A stretch of DNA of 64,000 nt from Bordetella parapertussis (lineage in GTDB: Bacteria; Pseudomonadota; Gammaproteobacteria; Burkholderiales; SG8-41), in contig CAMDRT010000001.1 in the NCBI GenBank assembly GCA_945906815.1, positions 207,682-271,681 on the forward strand, in the 5' to 3' direction. Under the pieces are notes generated by a model, which was given only the letters and a program-made list of their open reading frames with translations, had not been told where the DNA came from and made no database searches. This document shows, piece by piece, positions 1 through 8,066 of this stretch; positions within the stretch are counted from its first letter, which is position 1; the number at the start of each line of letters is the position of its first letter. Made by a program: the position numbers and the translations under genes.

Positions 1-7
1 CCGTGGC

Positions 8-970
8 TTAGTCCAGCTTGATATGGGCAGCCTTGGCGACGCGCATCCATTTCGCCAGTTCCAGTTTCAGGTGGGCATCGAGTTGTGCTGGTGTGCCACC
101 GAGTATCTCGGCGCCCACGGCGGCAAAGCGATCGCGCGTGGCGGTCATGGCCAGTGTTTTGTTGGCCGCCATATTGAGCCGGTTGATTATGTCGCGCGGT
201 AATCTGGCTGGGCCCATAAGCGCGGTAAAGGTGCCGGCTTCACAGTTCTTCAGACCGCTTTCGGTCATGGTCGGCACATCGGGGATGACGGCGTTGCGCT
301 TGTCGCCTGCCACCACCAGCGCGCGTAATTTGCCTATCTTGATGTAATTGCTGGATGCGCTCAGTTGGTCGAACAGCATGTCCACCTGTCCGCCCATCAA
401 GTCGATCAGCGCCGGACCGGCGCCTTTGTAGGGCACATGCAGGAACTTGGTGCCGGTTTCCAGTTGGAACAGTTCGCCCGCGAGTTGGTTGGTCGTGCCG
501 CTGCCGGGCGACGACATAGTCATATGGCCAGGCCGTGATTTTGCCAGCGCGATGAAGTCCTTGATCGATTTCGCCGGCAAGTTGGGGTTCACCACCAGTA
601 CTATGGGCACGTAGGATAGCAGCGTAATTGCTGACAGATCTTGCACCGAGTCGTAGGGCATTTTGGCGTAGAGTGATGGTGCCACGGTGACCGTGCCGCT
701 GGAGGCGAGCACCAGCGTGTAACCGTCGGCATGGGATTTCGCAACCATGTCAGTGCCGATAACGCCGCTGGCCCCACCACGATTATCAATAACAATCGGC
801 TGGCCGAGGTGCTCGGTCAATCCCGGCCCGATCGCGCGCGCGGTGATGTCGATGTTGCCGCCGGGCGGAAACGGCACGATCAGGCGGATCGGGCGCGTGG
901 GGTAATTTTGCGCAGCAGCGGTGCTGATCGCAACCACTGCCAGTGACAACCAACAGGCTGTGCGTTTCAT
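8..970 (-). CDS. Bug/TctC-family periplasmic solute receptor
   Basis: A 320-residue receptor of the Bug (TctC) family, which binds small carboxylates or similar solutes in the periplasm for tripartite tricarboxylate transporters. The ATG at 968-970 is preferred over an in-frame start 39 bases upstream: it is preceded by GGAGAA at the right spacing and opens a Lys-Arg signal peptide ending near AISTAAA. The mature end carries the family hallmark YPTRPIRLIVPFPPGG, and VPYKGAGPALIDLMGG lies in the middle. No TctA/TctB membrane genes are in the window, so this is an orphan receptor, common in betaproteobacteria. It diverges from the deacetylase gene at 1074. The ligand cannot be read from the sequence. 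Confidence 0.93.
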   Translation of the reverse strand: MKRTACWLSLAVVAISTAAAQNYPTRPIRLIVPFPPGGNIDITARAIGPGLTEHLGQPIVIDNRGGASGVIGTDMVAKSHADGYTLVLASSGTVTVAPSLYAKMPYDSVQDLSAITLLSYVPIVLVVNPNLPAKSIKDFIALAKSRPGHMTMSSPGSGTTNQLAGELFQLETGTKFLHVPYKGAGPALIDLMGGQVDMLFDQLSASSNYIKIGKLRALVVAGDKRNAVIPDVPTMTESGLKNCEAGTFTALMGPARLPRDIINRLNMAANKTLAMTATRDRFAAVGAEILGGTPAQLDAHLKLELAKWMRVAKAAHIKLD

Positions 971-1028
971 GGCATTTCTCCTTGCTGCCGCATGGTAGTC
1001 AATCGCCATCGGAGATGCAAATTGCCCG

Positions 1029-1034
1029 TATAAT
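1029..1034 (+). promoter_or_regulatory. Candidate -10 box (TATAAT) for the deacetylase/Bug operon
   Basis: A perfect TATAAT lies in the 103-base divergent gap, 40 bases before the ATG at 1074. No convincing -35 hexamer is seen 16-18 bases upstream, and the ATG lacks a Shine-Dalgarno sequence. Assignment rests on the -10 match and position only. Confidence 0.35.
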
Positions 1035-1073
1035 CGTGACGCGAAAATCCGCGTATTTCACACGCTAAAAATC

Positions 1074-1970
1074 ATGTTGCCTTCCCAACGTTTAGACTAT
1101 TCCGCCATTATCGACCGCCCGCCGTTGAAATTGCCTGGCGGCGCGCGCGTGGTGATCTGGCCCATCATTAACGTCGAAGTGTGGGACATCCATCGCCCGA
1201 TGCCGCGGCAGGTATTGCCGCCGCCGACTCACGTGAATCGTCTGCCGGATTTTGCGCATTGGGCGTGGCACGAGTACGGCATGCGCGTTGGCTTCTGGCG
1301 CCTGAAGCGGGCGCTGGACGAACTCGACATCAAGGCGTCGCTGTTCACCAATGCACGGGTGTGCAGCGATTACGCGCGCGTGGCTGAAGAGTCGCTTAAA
1401 TCCGGTTGGGAGTTTGTGGGGCACTCCTACGATCAGCAGCCGATACATGTTGAAAAAGACCAGCGCGCGATGATTCAGCGCACGGTGAAAACCCTCAAAG
1501 CGTTTACCGGCAAAGCACCGGTGGGCTGGTTGTCGCCGGGGCTGACCGAGACCTATTACACGCCGGACTATTTGGCCGAGGCGGGCATCAAATACATCGC
1601 CGACTGGATCATTGATGATGAGCCTTGCGACATCCGCACCCGCTACGGCAAGGTGGTGGCGATGCCGTATAACGTGGAGTGCAATGACATTCCGATGATG
1701 ATGGTGCAACACCATTCCAGTAACGAATTCGTTACACGCACTTTGGATCATTTCGAGCGTCTGTACGAGGAAGGCAAAACGCGCGCGAAAATCATGGCGA
1801 TCGGTGTGCACCCCTATATCTCCGGTGTCGCGCACCGCATCAAGTATTTTGAAACTGTGTTCAAGACATTGCGCAAGAAACCCGGCGTGTTGTTCTGGAC
1901 CGGCGAGCAAATCCTTGATTGGTATGGCAAGCAGGGCAAATCGGGCAAACCGGATAAATCACGCAAGTGA
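1074..1970 (+). CDS. Polysaccharide deacetylase-like (NodB-fold) enzyme
   Basis: A 298-residue protein resembling the NodB-fold deacetylases of the PuuE/allantoinase-like branch, which hydrolyse C-N bonds in small amides or sugars. Visible pieces are INVEVWD near residue 33, where the first metal-binding acid of the fold is expected, the GHSYDQQPIH segment with likely metal-binding histidines, and GWLSPG, the usual active-site arginine-loop region. There is no signal peptide, so it is probably cytoplasmic. The stop TGA overlaps a possible GTG start of the next Bug receptor, suggesting co-transcription with two receptors. This would fit a small-molecule catabolic role, but the substrate is unknown. 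Confidence 0.8.
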   Translation: MLPSQRLDYSAIIDRPPLKLPGGARVVIWPIINVEVWDIHRPMPRQVLPPPTHVNRLPDFAHWAWHEYGMRVGFWRLKRALDELDIKASLFTNARVCSDYARVAEESLKSGWEFVGHSYDQQPIHVEKDQRAMIQRTVKTLKAFTGKAPVGWLSPGLTETYYTPDYLAEAGIKYIADWIIDDEPCDIRTRYGKVVAMPYNVECNDIPMMMVQHHSSNEFVTRTLDHFERLYEEGKTRAKIMAIGVHPYISGVAHRIKYFETVFKTLRKKPGVLFWTGEQILDWYGKQGKSGKPDKSRK

Positions 1971-1990
1971 TTGTTTTTGCAGCATATTTA

Positions 1991-2977
1991 ATGATGACTC
2001 GAGTGCCGGTTCTGGTTTGCGGTGCGCTGCTGTTGGGGGCGCACGCAGCACAAGCACAATCAGCTGCGGTTGCCGATTTCCCAGCTAAAGGCAGGGGCAT
2101 ACGCGTGGTCATCCCGTTTCCGCCGGGTGGCGGTAACGATGTGCTGGCGCGTTTTCTGGTGCACGGGCTCAATGAAGGTCTCGCGCCCGGCTCGGTGGCG
2201 GATAACCGCGGCGGCGCGGGCACAGTGATCGGCACCGAGATCGCGGCCAAGGGCAATGCGGACGGCCACACACTGCTGATCGTGTCGGTGCCATTCGTGG
2301 TGATGAATGCACTGTATCCCGACATCAAGATCGACATGCTCAAGGATTTCACACCGGTGATCCATGCCGGCATTGCGCCGTCGATGATGTTGGTCGGTGC
2401 AGCCACGCCGTATAAAACGGTGAAAGACTTGATCGACGCGGCGCGCACCAAGCCGGGTGCCCTGGTGTATGGCACTTCCGGCAACGGTTCGTCCACGCAT
2501 CTCATCATGGAATTGTTCAAGCTGGTGAGTCATACGCAACTGGTGCATGTGCCCTACAAAGGCAGCGGCCCAGCGATGACGGCGCTGATGGCGGGGCAGG
2601 TGCCGGTGATGTTTAACAATCCGACCGCTGCCAGCGCGTTTATCAGGGCCGGGCGCGTGCGCGCGCTGGCGGTGACCGCAGCGGCGCGGATGAAAGCCTT
2701 TCCTGATGTGCCGACGATGGCCGAAGCAGGCGTGCCCGGATGCGAGGGCAGCGTATTTTGGGGCGTTGCCGCGCCTGCGGGCACACCCACGGCGGTGGTC
2801 GCCAGGCTTAATACCGAGTTCAATCGCATACTCAATTCCAGTGACGTGCGCAAATATTTCATCAGTCAGGATGTCGAGGTGGTGGGTGGTACACCTGCGG
2901 CGTTCGGCGAATTTCTGCGCAAGGAAGTCGCACTGTGGGGCAAGGTGGTGCGCGAGGCCAGGATCAAGGCGGAGTAA
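1991..2977 (+). CDS. Bug/TctC-family periplasmic solute receptor
   Basis: A Bug-family receptor of about 328 residues. A GTG at 1967 that overlaps the upstream stop is open in frame, but the ATG at 1991 (or 1994) gives a normal signal peptide, MMTRVPVLVCGALLLGAH, so it is chosen; neither start has a good Shine-Dalgarno sequence. The mature protein shows VVIPFPPGGGNDVLAR, VPYKGSGPAMTALMAGQV and the PDVPTMAEAG motif near the C-terminal third, all typical of the family. It follows the deacetylase gene on the same strand and precedes another receptor, so the cluster likely serves related solutes. The ligand is unknown. Confidence 0.92.
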   Translation: MMTRVPVLVCGALLLGAHAAQAQSAAVADFPAKGRGIRVVIPFPPGGGNDVLARFLVHGLNEGLAPGSVADNRGGAGTVIGTEIAAKGNADGHTLLIVSVPFVVMNALYPDIKIDMLKDFTPVIHAGIAPSMMLVGAATPYKTVKDLIDAARTKPGALVYGTSGNGSSTHLIMELFKLVSHTQLVHVPYKGSGPAMTALMAGQVPVMFNNPTAASAFIRAGRVRALAVTAAARMKAFPDVPTMAEAGVPGCEGSVFWGVAAPAGTPTAVVARLNTEFNRILNSSDVRKYFISQDVEVVGGTPAAFGEFLRKEVALWGKVVREARIKAE

Positions 2978-3050
2978 GGGTATTGCTGACCGTGTTGATT
3001 TATGACTTGCGCCAAAGCCGGATGCATAAAAAAATAACCAGGAGAAATCC

Positions 3051-4025
3051 GTGAACATGACGCAACGAATTTTTCAGCTTGCCAGCATTGCTGTTGGTAT
3101 TGTGACGGCGGCGCCCGCCGCCGCGCAAGGCTTCCCCACCAAGCTGATCAGAGTGGTAAACCCCGCCGCGCCAGGTGGCAACAGCGATGTGTTTTTTAGA
3201 TTGCTGCAACCGAAGATGACGGAGTTTCTCGGCCAGCAACTGGTGTTCGATTACCGGCCTGGTGCCGGCAGTACCATCGGCGGCGAGATGATTGCGAAGA
3301 GTGCGCCCGACGGCTATACCACGGGCCTGGTGGCGGCGAGTTATGTCATCAATCCTTCAATGATCAAGAAAATGCCCTACGACACCGTGAAAGACTTCAT
3401 CGGATTGGGCTTGATTGTTGACGTGCCTTCGGGGCTGGTGGTGCATCCCTCGTTGCCGGTGAAGCATGTGAAGGAACTGATTGCACTTGCCAAAACACGC
3501 GCGGGTCAACTGTTTTGTTCGTCATCGGGACGTGGCACTGTCGGGCATATGTCGGTTGAGCTCTTCAATTCTATGGCTGGCGTCAAGATTACGCATGTGC
3601 CCTACAAAGGCGCAGGGCCGGCGATCATCGACCTGGTGGCGGGCCATGTGCAACTGCAATTCTCCAGCTTGCCGCTGGTCTCCGGCCATGTGCAACAGGG
3701 ACGCATCAAACTCATCGCTCAAACCGGCGAGAAACGCACCGGCTTTGCCAAGGACGTGCCGACCATGATCGAAGCAGGTGTGCCCGGCTATGTGGTGAGC
3801 AGCGGCTTTAGCTTCATCGGCCCCGCAGGCATACCGCGTGCGATTGCCGAACGCTTGAACGGCGCACTGGTGACGTCGCTGCGCGATCCGGCAAACCGCA
3901 AATTTTTGATTGAGCAGGGCGCCGAGCCGGTGGGCAGCTCGCTTGACGAACATGAGGCTTACATCAAGTCCGAAGTGGCTAAGTGGATTCGGGTGGTCAA
4001 GCAGGCGGGGATAGAGCCGCAGTAG
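3051..4025 (+). CDS. Bug/TctC-family periplasmic solute receptor
   Basis: The third Bug receptor of the region, 324 residues from a GTG preceded by AGGAGA five bases upstream; an in-frame ATG six bases later is also possible with an 11-base spacing. The signal peptide ends near APAAAQG. The mature end has FPTKLIRVVNPAAPGGNSD, slightly divergent from the usual VPFPPGG core (NPAAPGG here), which may indicate a different ligand. VPYKGAGPAIIDLVAG and KDVPTMIEAG are present. It is in the same orientation as the previous receptor and directly precedes the ABC fusion gene, so it may share a transcript with them. Confidence 0.92.
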   Translation: MNMTQRIFQLASIAVGIVTAAPAAAQGFPTKLIRVVNPAAPGGNSDVFFRLLQPKMTEFLGQQLVFDYRPGAGSTIGGEMIAKSAPDGYTTGLVAASYVINPSMIKKMPYDTVKDFIGLGLIVDVPSGLVVHPSLPVKHVKELIALAKTRAGQLFCSSSGRGTVGHMSVELFNSMAGVKITHVPYKGAGPAIIDLVAGHVQLQFSSLPLVSGHVQQGRIKLIAQTGEKRTGFAKDVPTMIEAGVPGYVVSSGFSFIGPAGIPRAIAERLNGALVTSLRDPANRKFLIEQGAEPVGSSLDEHEAYIKSEVAKWIRVVKQAGIEPQ

Positions 4026-4028
4026 CGT

Positions 4029-5594
4029 GTGTGTAAACGTTCCATGCTACTGTTAATAATGTTCAATAAAAACATACACTTAAACTTGGTTTGGCGCAGC
4101 GCTTGCGTTGCCGCTGTGCTGCTGTCGTCGCTAGCCGTAGCTGCCGGAGAAACCATTACCGTAGGCTCCAAGCGTTTTACCGAGTCGTACATCCTGGGCG
4201 AGATTGCCACGCAGCGTATTCAAGCCACCGGTAGCGCTACCGTCACCCATCGGCAGGGTCTGGGCAATACGGCGATTCTGTTTGCCGCGCTGAAAAGCGG
4301 AGCGATTGATGTTTACCCGGAATACACCGGCACGCTGGCGTTTGAGTTGCTGGGGCTAAAGCGTGTACCGTCCCTGGTGGACCTGAATGCAGCGCTGGAT
4401 GCGCATGGGCTGGCGTTGAGTGCGCCGCTGGGTTTCGGCAATTCGTATGCGCTGGCGATGGTGACGTCGCGCGCGCAGGCGCTGGGTATCGCCAAGATGT
4501 CCGATCTGACAGGTGTTGCGGATTTACGCTACGGACTGTCGCAGGAATTTTTGCATCGCAAGGATGGCTGGCCGGCATTGCGCGCGGCCTATGCGCTTAG
4601 CGCACAGCCGATGGGGCTGGATCACGGGCTTGCTTACGAAGCGATCAAAGGTGGGCGCGTGGATGTGATCGACGTTTACACCACCGATGCCAAACTGGGT
4701 CGCTACGGTTTGCACGTGCTGGCGGATGACCGCGCGTTTTTTCCGCCGTATGAAGCGGTGCTGGTGTATCGCAAGGATTTGCCGCAGCGCAATCCCGCGG
4801 CGTTTGGTGCCTTGCAAGCGATGGCAGGCAGCATTTCCGGAGCAACGATGATAGTCATGAATGCCGCCGCCGAACTGGATAGCCAGCCGTTTGCGCGGGT
4901 GGCGGCCGACTTTTTGCATGCCGGCGCGCCACCCACGGCAACGCAATCCCGGCCCGGTTGGCTGGTGCAACTATACGCCGCCGATTTCTGGCGGCTCACG
5001 GGTGAACATTGCCTGCTGGTGTTTGGCGCACTGGGTTTAAGCGTCGGTGTGGGGGTGCCGCTGGGCGTATGGGCAGCCCGTTCGCGCCGGGCGCGGCCGT
5101 GGATAGTGGGTGTCAGTGGTGTGCTGCAGACCATTCCAGCCCTAGCATTGCTGGCGTTTTTGATTGCGGCGCTGGGCCGTATCGGCATGGTGCCTGCCGT
5201 GATTGCCTTGTTTTTATATGGCCTGTTGCCCATCGTGCGCAATACCGAAAGCGGGCTGGCGGGCGTAGCTCGAGGTCTGCGGCAGGCGGGTTATGCTTTA
5301 GGGCTGCGTTCGGGCGCGGTGACACGGTTGATTGATTTGCCGCTGGCGCTGCCTTCGGTGCTGGCGGGGATCAAGATATCGGCGGTGATCAACGTCGGCA
5401 CCGCTACCATAGCGGCCTTCATCGGCGCGGGCGGTTACGGCGAACGTATCGTGGCCGGGCTGGCGGTAAATGATCACGCCATGATGCTGGCTGGCGCGGT
5501 GCCGGCAGCGCTGCTGGCGCTGCTGATCCAGGGTCTGTTTGAAGCCGGAGAGCGCCGGTTTCTACAATATGAACTCCGACGGGATCCCACTTAA
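4029..5594 (+). CDS. Osmoprotectant-type ABC transporter: binding protein fused to permease
   Basis: A 521-residue fusion. After a signal/anchor segment (VWRSACVAAVLLSSLAVAAG), the first roughly 270 residues are an OpuC/ProX-type quaternary-amine binding domain (TVGSKRFTESYILGEI, then DVYPEYTGTL). The C-terminal roughly 200 residues are a multi-helix permease with the EAA-loop region near QAGYALGLRSGAV and the GTATIAAFIGAGGYG signature of OpuCB/ProW permeases. Known fusions in this family usually place the permease first; here the binding domain is first. No ATP-binding subunit is encoded nearby, so it must be supplied from elsewhere. The GTG at 4029 is uncertain; ATG at 4044 or 4059 would still give a signal peptide. 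Confidence 0.88.
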   Translation: MCKRSMLLLIMFNKNIHLNLVWRSACVAAVLLSSLAVAAGETITVGSKRFTESYILGEIATQRIQATGSATVTHRQGLGNTAILFAALKSGAIDVYPEYTGTLAFELLGLKRVPSLVDLNAALDAHGLALSAPLGFGNSYALAMVTSRAQALGIAKMSDLTGVADLRYGLSQEFLHRKDGWPALRAAYALSAQPMGLDHGLAYEAIKGGRVDVIDVYTTDAKLGRYGLHVLADDRAFFPPYEAVLVYRKDLPQRNPAAFGALQAMAGSISGATMIVMNAAAELDSQPFARVAADFLHAGAPPTATQSRPGWLVQLYAADFWRLTGEHCLLVFGALGLSVGVGVPLGVWAARSRRARPWIVGVSGVLQTIPALALLAFLIAALGRIGMVPAVIALFLYGLLPIVRNTESGLAGVARGLRQAGYALGLRSGAVTRLIDLPLALPSVLAGIKISAVINVGTATIAAFIGAGGYGERIVAGLAVNDHAMMLAGAVPAALLALLIQGLFEAGERRFLQYELRRDPT

Positions 5595-5692
5595 ACAGTC
5601 GCAGACCTTTATTTCCGGATTGCGGCCCGCGCCGTGTCGCGGCTACGCCGGGTGGCTTTTCATAAAGGATCGGGGCGGTTCCTGCGAATGGC

Positions 5693-5722
5693 TGGGTATA
5701 GTGTCTGTGGGTTGGGTATACT
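5693..5722 (+). repeat. Direct repeat TGGGTATA upstream of rpoE
   Basis: The octamer TGGGTATA occurs at 5693-5700 and 5713-5720, 20 bases apart (about two helical turns), about 100 bases before the rpoE start. Each copy overlaps a -10-like hexamer (TATAGT, TATACT). No clear -35 box or sigma-E type GGAACTT element was found. It could be tandem promoters or a paired operator; this is an inference. Confidence 0.35.
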
Positions 5723-5816
5723 CCCGGCTTTCCCCGAATTGCGATGCTGGAGTGCGATTGCGTAGCAGCAGGTAGCAGGGGCGACCTACCATACAACGAT
5801 AACAGGAATATGCTTC

Positions 5817-6416
5817 ATGAGTGACCGCGAATTCGACCAGCAGTTGGTCGAGCGCGCACAACGTGGCGACAAGCATGCGTTTGAGCTATTGGTTGCGAAG
5901 TATCAACGCAAACTGTTCCGCTTGCTGTCACGCTTTATCCGAGACGCGGCGGAGGTGGAGGATGTAGCGCAGGAAGCCTTTATCAAAGCCTATCGTGCGC
6001 TGCCGAATTTTCGCGGTGATAGTGCTTTTTACACCTGGCTCTACCGGATCGGTATCAATACCGCAAAGAATTATCTGGTGGCAGCAGGACGGCGTGCGCC
6101 GACCTCAACCGCCATGGATGCCGAAGAGGCCGAGGCTTTGGGGGAAACTGAGCATTTGCAGGACCTTAATACGCCGGAAAACCAACTGATGAGCCGCCAG
6201 GTGGCAGATACCGTGAACCAAACGCTGGAGAAGTTGCCAGAGGACTTGCGCACCGCGATCTCGTTGCGGGAAATGGAAGGCTTGAGCTACGAGGAAATCG
6301 CTTCCGTCATGAATTGCCCGATCGGTACTGTAAGGTCGCGTATTTTTCGGGCACGGGAAGCCATAGCAGAACAATTACGACCCCTGCTCGGCACGGGCAC
6401 AGACAGGAGATGGTGA
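5817..6416 (+). CDS. rpoE: RNA polymerase sigma-E factor (ECF, RpoE/AlgU)
   Basis: A 199-residue ECF sigma factor that directs transcription of envelope-stress genes. Region 2 is seen as the core-binding and -10-recognition helices (AFELLVAKYQRKLFRL, then DVAQEAFIKAYRALPNF) and region 4 as the helix-turn-helix LREMEGLSYEEIASVM and IGTVRSRIFRAREAI. The start ATG has AGGAA eight bases upstream. Immediately downstream are its anti-sigma factor rseA, then rseB and mucD: the full regulatory operon that holds RpoE inactive until outer-membrane protein misfolding triggers RseA proteolysis. Length and motifs are standard; nothing is missing. Confidence 0.98.
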   Translation: MSDREFDQQLVERAQRGDKHAFELLVAKYQRKLFRLLSRFIRDAAEVEDVAQEAFIKAYRALPNFRGDSAFYTWLYRIGINTAKNYLVAAGRRAPTSTAMDAEEAEALGETEHLQDLNTPENQLMSRQVADTVNQTLEKLPEDLRTAISLREMEGLSYEEIASVMNCPIGTVRSRIFRAREAIAEQLRPLLGTGTDRRW

Positions 6417-6417
6417 G

Positions 6418-6963
6418 ATGATGGAGCGTCGACAAAGTGTATCAACCTTGATGGATGGTGAATTGGATGCCACTGAGGCTGCGCGTGCAATCGCCAAGCT
6501 CAAATCCGATGCGGCGTCGTGCGAGACCTGGGATACCTATCATATGATCGGCGACGCCATGCGCGGCGCGAGCCCTATCAGTGGCAGACGAGGATTCAGC
6601 CGGCGCCTCAGTGACAGGTTGGCGCAGGAACCCACAGTGCTGGCCCCGCGCACCACGCCTTCCGCGTTTGCCGTACGTAGGCTACAGACCTACGCTTTGT
6701 CGGCGGCAGCCTCGGTTGCCGCAGTCGCGGTGGTAGGCTGGATTGCGCTTTCTACATTGAGTCCCAATGTGTCCCCGGGCGCGATCTCCAAAGCGCCGCT
6801 GGTGCAGCCGCAAGACGAAGCAGCGCTGCTTGCGGCCGCCAAGCCTGCGACCGCACCTGAGCATGTGCATGAGTATCTGCTGGCGCATCAGGGTATTTCG
6901 CCGACAACCGCCATACAGGGCGTTACACCTTACATTCGCACCGTATCTGCCGCCGGCGATTGA
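6418..6963 (+). CDS. rseA: Anti-sigma-E factor RseA/MucA
   Basis: A 181-residue anti-sigma factor. The N-terminal cytoplasmic domain (about residues 1-80; SVSTLMDGELDATEAARAI and WDTYHMIGDAMRG) binds and sequesters RpoE. A single membrane helix follows (about residues 85-105, ALSAAASVAAVAVVGWIAL), then a periplasmic C-terminus that would interact with RseB. The gene begins one base after the rpoE stop, with GGAGA upstream; tandem ATGs at 6418 and 6421 make the exact start ambiguous by one codon. Family identity rests on domain order and operon position, since the periplasmic half is poorly conserved. Confidence 0.93.
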   Translation: MMERRQSVSTLMDGELDATEAARAIAKLKSDAASCETWDTYHMIGDAMRGASPISGRRGFSRRLSDRLAQEPTVLAPRTTPSAFAVRRLQTYALSAAASVAAVAVVGWIALSTLSPNVSPGAISKAPLVQPQDEAALLAAAKPATAPEHVHEYLLAHQGISPTTAIQGVTPYIRTVSAAGD

Positions 6964-6980
6964 CGCGGCGCCTCTGATAC

Positions 6981-7016
6981 CTCTTGCACCCCTTGCAACT
7001 TTTGCACCTTTTGCAT
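6981..7016 (+). repeat. Four tandem 9-base repeats between rseA and rseB
   Basis: Four contiguous 9-base units of consensus C(T/C)(T/C)TTGCA(C/A/T) lie at 6981-6989, 6990-6998, 6999-7007 and 7008-7016. They end 9 bases before the preferred rseB ATG and occupy the place of a Shine-Dalgarno sequence, which is absent. Read in the rseB frame they would give a Leu-His-rich peptide, but the signal peptide begins only after them. Function unknown. Confidence 0.6.
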
Positions 7017-7025
7017 ACGTCCCAC

Positions 7026-8039
7026 ATGAAATTCTGGCTGGCTGTCGCGGCAGCGGCAGCGACGCTAGCGACGGCACAGGTGTGGGCGCAGGATGCGGCC
7101 ACGCTGGATGCGCTGGCGTGGCTAAAGAAAATCGCGGATTCGTCGCGCACGGTCAGCTATTCGGGCACCTTTGTGTATCAGTATGGCAGTCGCGTGGAAA
7201 CCTCGCGCGTGGTGCATTATGTGAACCAGGCGGGCGGTGTGTTTGAGAAGCTCGAAACCCTGGACGGCCCGCCGCGTGAAATTATTCGCGCCAACGACCA
7301 TGTCACCGCTTACATTCCCGATGCGCGTGTGGTGCTGATCGAGCGCCGCAGCACGCGGTATCTGCCGGTGATGCTGCCGGAAAACCTTTCCGATCTGACG
7401 CGGCAGTATGATGTGCGCAAACTCGAAGCCGACCGCGTAGGCGGTTTTGAGTGCGTGTGGATCGGCGTGTCACCCAAGGATAAGTTGCGCTACGGGCGCA
7501 AGTTTTGCGCCGAGTTGAATTCGGGCTTGCCGTTGCGCGCACAGGTGCTTAATGAGCACGCAAAAATTATTGAGTCTTTCGGATTTTCTCAATTGTCGTT
7601 GGGTGGTAAGTTTAGCCGGGACCAGGTGACCTCACGTTATGAAACGCGTGCACAGGCGCAGAAGTGGCGGGTGGACCAGTCGGCGTTGAATGTCGTGGAA
7701 CAAGCCGCAGATACCGGCTGGACGGTTACCCATTTGCCCGCCGGTTTCCGCAAGTCGATGGAAGTCAAGCGCACCATCGCCGGGCGCCCACTGGCAATAC
7801 CGCATTTGGTGTACTCGGACGGTCTGGCGGCGATTTCCGTATTTGTCGAGACCAAAATGCGGGAACTGACAGCCAAGCCTTTGACCAATCGGGGTGCTAT
7901 CCATATTTACAAGCGCGTGCTCGGCGAGCACGTGGTGACAGTGCTGGGCGAGGTACCGGCAGCGACGGTGATGCAGTTCGCGCATTCGATGGAAGCCAAA
8001 AACGTAACAAACGCGCTACCTGTCCCAAAGCCTCAGTAA
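7026..8039 (+). CDS. rseB: Sigma-E regulator RseB/MucB (periplasmic)
   Basis: A 337-residue periplasmic protein that binds the periplasmic tail of RseA and shields it from DegS cleavage, sensing lipoproteins or mislocalised LPS. The ATG at 7026 starts a clear signal peptide (KFWLAVAAAAATLATAQVWAQ); an upstream in-frame start at 6984 would place a Leu/His-rich repeat before it and is rejected. The mature protein begins with the MucB N-terminal domain (LAWLKKIADSSRTVSYSGTF; FEKLETLDGPPREIIR) and ends with the smaller C-terminal domain (about residue 220 on). Third gene of the rpoE operon. No Shine-Dalgarno sequence is visible; translation may depend on rseA. Confidence 0.95.
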   Translation: MKFWLAVAAAAATLATAQVWAQDAATLDALAWLKKIADSSRTVSYSGTFVYQYGSRVETSRVVHYVNQAGGVFEKLETLDGPPREIIRANDHVTAYIPDARVVLIERRSTRYLPVMLPENLSDLTRQYDVRKLEADRVGGFECVWIGVSPKDKLRYGRKFCAELNSGLPLRAQVLNEHAKIIESFGFSQLSLGGKFSRDQVTSRYETRAQAQKWRVDQSALNVVEQAADTGWTVTHLPAGFRKSMEVKRTIAGRPLAIPHLVYSDGLAAISVFVETKMRELTAKPLTNRGAIHIYKRVLGEHVVTVLGEVPAATVMQFAHSMEAKNVTNALPVPKPQ

Positions 8040-8066
8040 CAACGTTAATCGAAAACAGGGAAATCC

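Noticed and set aside
2060..3058. Long reverse-strand open frame opposite the second Bug receptor
   Set aside because: Residue use is His/Arg-rich with no motif, and the forward strand encodes a clear Bug receptor; it is an antisense shadow of GC-rich codons.
6984..7025. Extended N-terminus of RseB starting in the 9-base repeats
   Set aside because: It would put a Leu/His-rich stretch before a complete signal peptide; the ATG at 7026 is a better start.
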